This document shows positions 61,822 to 64,000 of a DNA stretch of 64,000 nt, piece after piece. Position 1 is the first letter of the stretch. The number at the start of each line of letters is the position of its first letter. This DNA comes from Nipponacmea schrenckii (taxonomy: Eukaryota; Mollusca; Gastropoda; Lottiidae), in contig CM060201.1 of the NCBI GenBank assembly GCA_030562195.1, positions 27,510,067-27,574,066 of the forward strand. Reading direction: 5' to 3'. Position numbers and translations under genes: made by a program. The notes under the pieces were generated by a model. That model saw only the letters and a program-made list of their open reading frames with translations, made no database searches and had not been told where the DNA came from.

Positions 61822-64000
61822 CTGAAATTTGAAAAACAAACCTACACGTTAACTGAAATACATTCAAGACAACAAAAATTATCAGTTTAAGGCATAATAA
61901 AATCTATACAAGACAAGAAACTATATACAGGTATCAAACTAAATTCATTTACTGTTACTTAAAATATTGTAGTTACTTCCCCATAAAAAACATACAAAAT
62001 TGATGTGTTTCTTCGAAATAAAAAACAGAAAAAAAATGTTTAAGAGTCTTCCTGGATAATCAATAGATTTTTTTATATATACGTACAAAATCGAGTCAAA
62101 TAAAATAGACACACACATAAATTCCATTTGCTTTTGTATAACCCGAATTTACATTTTCAGATTTAAATTTGTTGGCTCTATATTTTTAATAATAATTAAT
62201 CTATTCTCATCGCTAAAATTAAGGTTACGCTAAAAATCATTTCTCATCTAATTATATTAATTTATAAATAGTCAACTTTGTTGAATATGTCTTTAGTCGT
62301 ATTATACTTGTTTCGATTCTATTCGTTAAATAATTAGTGCACCATATTTGATATTCTGTAGGCTGATCATAAAATATATCATAGCTTACTGCGTTAATTT
62401 TACTGATTATTTATTTACTATTCCATCATAAATTTTTCAATTAAATAAGCTCGTACAATTTGCTGAATAATTTAAGCTCTAAATCATAATCTTATACGTC
62501 ACATTTTACAAACTTCATTAAATCATTTTCTATTTTTTTACTTTATATAAAAACGTAATCACGTTGTAAATTCGTTGACTGTTTAATAATCTTACATATC
62601 TATAGGATACGTTATTATACTAACATTTTGTTTCTTCATATTAATAAAATAACTCAAAATAGTCGACGATTCAACGCTATCAGGTTTGATGGTAATTCAG
62701 TTTTCTATATGAATATACGTCATATTCAGGCTACATCTGTTGAATATTCCGTTTGATATTATGCCCATCAAAATATTGTCTTTGAATATTCAATCTGTGG
62801 GATATGTTCAAATTATTATAAGGTGTATATATGGAATATTCATAATAAAATTTTCATACTTGTCCTTAATGAATAAACATTTTGTTGGATTGGTGATCAT
62901 TTTGTATGTGATATTCTCTGAGGATGAGAATTCATTAATATCATATCATTTCAAAACTTTTTAATTTTTTTTTTTAGATTTTTATTTCATTTTCGTTTGA
63001 TAAAAGGCAACCATCACTTGTGAAAAAATATCAATTTCTCGTGCAATATAAATCGATTATCAAAAACAAACTTTCAAAATGTTTTATATTTTACGTGAAT
63101 TGGAATAGCAGTCTTTGCCTCCAAGACATTATAAAACTAAAAGTAGTATTTGGGGCTGATATTCTAATTCTAAAAATAAAACCTTTCTCATTGAAAAAAA
63201 ATAAACAAAATATTGACGAAAATTCAGGATGATTTTATGATACATCTTTATTCATTTATTTTTTAATTATTCAGTTCATATTAATATTTATCCCATACAA
63301 GATACATACTGATACAAATATTATTTTGTTAGTATTCAAATGAACTAACAAATTGAAACAAACGTATACAAAAATAATATCGATTATATTTGCACACACA
63401 TAAGCACGCTTAAAAAATAATCACGTAAATATTCTATTATACAGACATATAATAAAGGCTACTAGTTAAGTAACTACAGTAGTAGTTAAATTTTTATATA
63501 TATATATCTTATAATCTTTGCTTGAATACTAAGATTTAAGAATAAACTGACACATATAATACTTATAGATATAATAATGTACTTACAGATATGCATGTAC
63601 TATAAATTCGTTAGAGACCTATTAAGTTTAGTGAAGAGATTGATATGATATTTACTATAACTCATTCAAGTGCTTAATTGCTACATATACATTCAATTCG
63701 TTAAAATTAATTTTGAAAAATAAATATATACATGTACACATATTTATGCGGACAACTTCCTCCTTTATACAATAATTTCGTTAATATTCAATTTATAAGA
63801 ATAAATTCGTTGATATTCATTGTCATTATATAGTAATTAATAATCTAAAATATTCAATTTTAAAACATCACTTAGTTTACTTCATTAATATTTACATTAT
63901 AGCCAGGTTTCACTGTATTTCAATCAATTTTTAAAGGAAGAGATCATCATCTACAAGAATTTGTCATAAAAGCTCCCTTTAAAATCAATATAATTATATT
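61822..64000. other. AT-rich DNA upstream of the first visible KDM2 exon
   Basis: Very AT-rich, with gttcgttaat/aattcgttgat-like motifs repeated loosely from about 62320 to 63830. I could not find the KDM2 start exon here; it is probably beyond the right edge, or too short to see. Confidence 0.5.

Overview
This is eukaryotic nuclear DNA: AT-rich, with small exons separated by long introns bounded by GT..AG, and many non-autonomous repeats. The gene content (two FxRIamide/FMRFamide-type neuropeptide precursors, a secreted sushi/lectin/kringle mosaic, one KDM2 and one BCKDK gene) and the repeat content (a Penelope-like element, pearl-like tandem-core elements, many hairpin/MITE families) suggest a lophotrochozoan, most likely a mollusc. 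The species cannot be read from the sequence.

Layout. (1) 275-9051, minus strand: a nine-exon gene for a secreted protein of about 432 residues, in the order signal peptide, two sushi domains, a split fucolectin/discoidin-like domain, a third sushi domain, a short linker, a kringle and a short tail. Every internal exon is phase 1-1. Its first large intron holds a decayed Penelope-like retroelement and a 31-bp minisatellite; its last intron holds a dead THAP-domain remnant. (2) 9052-13200: gene-poor, with a Penelope-like 3' fragment and a 468-bp TTAA-type MITE. (3) About 13.2-26.4 kb: a tandem segmental duplication (offset about 7.4 kb, unit about 5.8 kb) carrying two minus-strand neuropeptide precursor genes, each with a separate TATA-driven 5' UTR exon. 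A 93-bp upstream block is identical in both copies although the coding parts have diverged and the second copy has lost its C-terminal peptides by frameshift. A pearl-like tandem-core element lies between the copies. (4) 28967-44579, plus strand: BCKDK, the mitochondrial kinase of branched-chain 2-oxoacid dehydrogenase, in eleven exons. All exons join in frame except for one extra base at the ATP-lid motif in exon 10. A serine-rich 213-residue gene lies on the opposite strand inside intron 9. (5) 44580-49038: convergent intergenic DNA with two MITEs. (6) 49039 to at least 61821, minus strand: KDM2, a histone H3K36 demethylase with JmjC, CXXC, PHD, F-box and leucine-rich-repeat parts. Fifteen exons are visible and the first coding exon is not identified. 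(7) 61822-64000: very AT-rich, nothing recognised.

The genes do not form one pathway. BCKDK and KDM2 are conserved housekeeping genes. The mosaic lectin and the neuropeptide pair are lineage-specific and the most informative parts. I found no clear evidence of an unprecedented system. The best leads are the neuropeptide pair with its frozen regulatory block, the mosaic kringle/lectin protein, and the possible short KDM2 isoform.
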